A DNA stretch of 5,919 nt from Oscillospiraceae bacterium (lineage in GTDB: Bacteria > Bacillota > Clostridia > Oscillospirales > Ruminococcaceae): the NCBI GenBank assembly GCA_900768705.1, contig CAAGEB010000032.1:1-5919 (forward strand). Direction: 5' to 3'. This document shows, piece by piece, positions 5,886 through 5,919 of the stretch. Each line of letters opens with the position of its first letter. The stretch's first letter is position 1. A program made the translations under genes and the position numbers. Below the pieces are notes generated by a model that saw only the letters and a list, made by a program, of their open reading frames with translations, made no database searches and was not told where the DNA came from.

Positions 5886-5912
5886 TTGGGGGAAAACGGT
5901 GTTTTCCCCCAA
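5886..5912. repeat. Hairpin 5 of the array: 12-bp perfect stem, loop GGT
   Basis: Arms 5886-5897 (TTGGGGGAAAAC) and 5901-5912 pair perfectly. It lies seven bases from the window edge, so the array may continue beyond it. Confidence 0.85.
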
Positions 5913-5919
5913 AAAGGCG

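Larger units (their letters stand above)
5584..5919. other. Intergenic region of 336 bases without a gene, rich in repeats
   Basis: After the ylbJ-like stop codon I see no credible gene on either strand. The region starts with a 4-bp hairpin (5586-5589 with 5594-5597), then two 45-bp direct repeats, then five close-set inverted repeats up to the window edge. No strong T-run terminator for the plus-strand operon is visible. The best candidate is a weak GCGG-CAAG-CCGC hairpin at 5645-5656 followed by five T's. Reading frames across this region on the minus strand give repeated peptides that simply translate the DNA repeats. Confidence 0.75.

Overview
The window looks like chromosome of an anaerobic, probably spore-forming member of the Bacillota, most likely a clostridial lineage such as Ruminococcus/Oscillospiraceae. 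This is inferred from a full-length homodimeric-type pyruvate:ferredoxin oxidoreductase, strong AGGAGG-type ribosome binding sites, a YlbJ-family sporulation membrane protein, and intergenic DNA packed with perfect hairpins. No rRNA or other phylogenetic marker is present, so genus-level placement is only a guess.

Layout. Positions 1-180 hold no recognisable gene. They contain nested and competing inverted repeats, then a strong hairpin with a T-run that would terminate a plus-strand transcript entering from the left. A second hairpin (197-227) is the intrinsic terminator of the large minus-strand gene at 283-3855. That gene encodes a complete 1190-residue pyruvate:ferredoxin (flavodoxin) oxidoreductase with every cofactor ligand in place. 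Its ribosome binding site and a good extended -10 vegetative promoter lie just upstream, at 3865-3958.

Reading the other way from the same roughly 290-bp intergenic region is a two-gene plus-strand operon: a 127-residue four-helix membrane protein resembling the TIGR04086/YrzE family (4155-4538), and a 347-residue YlbJ-like polytopic protein (4540-5583). The two genes are separated by one base. The best promoter candidate for this pair matches the mother-cell sporulation factor sigma-E rather than the vegetative factor, which agrees with the sigma-E control known for ylbJ in Bacillus subtilis.

The last 336 bases (5584-5919) hold no credible gene. They contain two 45-bp direct repeats at 60-bp spacing, followed by five perfect or near-perfect hairpins packed into about 175 bp.

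Functionally, the window joins a constitutive, presumably highly expressed central-metabolism enzyme (pyruvate to acetyl-CoA, CO2 and reduced ferredoxin) to a divergently transcribed gene pair that probably acts in the mother cell envelope during sporulation. The two units appear to be independently controlled. I did not find a clear candidate for a wholly new multi-gene system; the least explained parts are the hairpin array, the 45-bp repeats and the pairing of the two membrane-protein genes.
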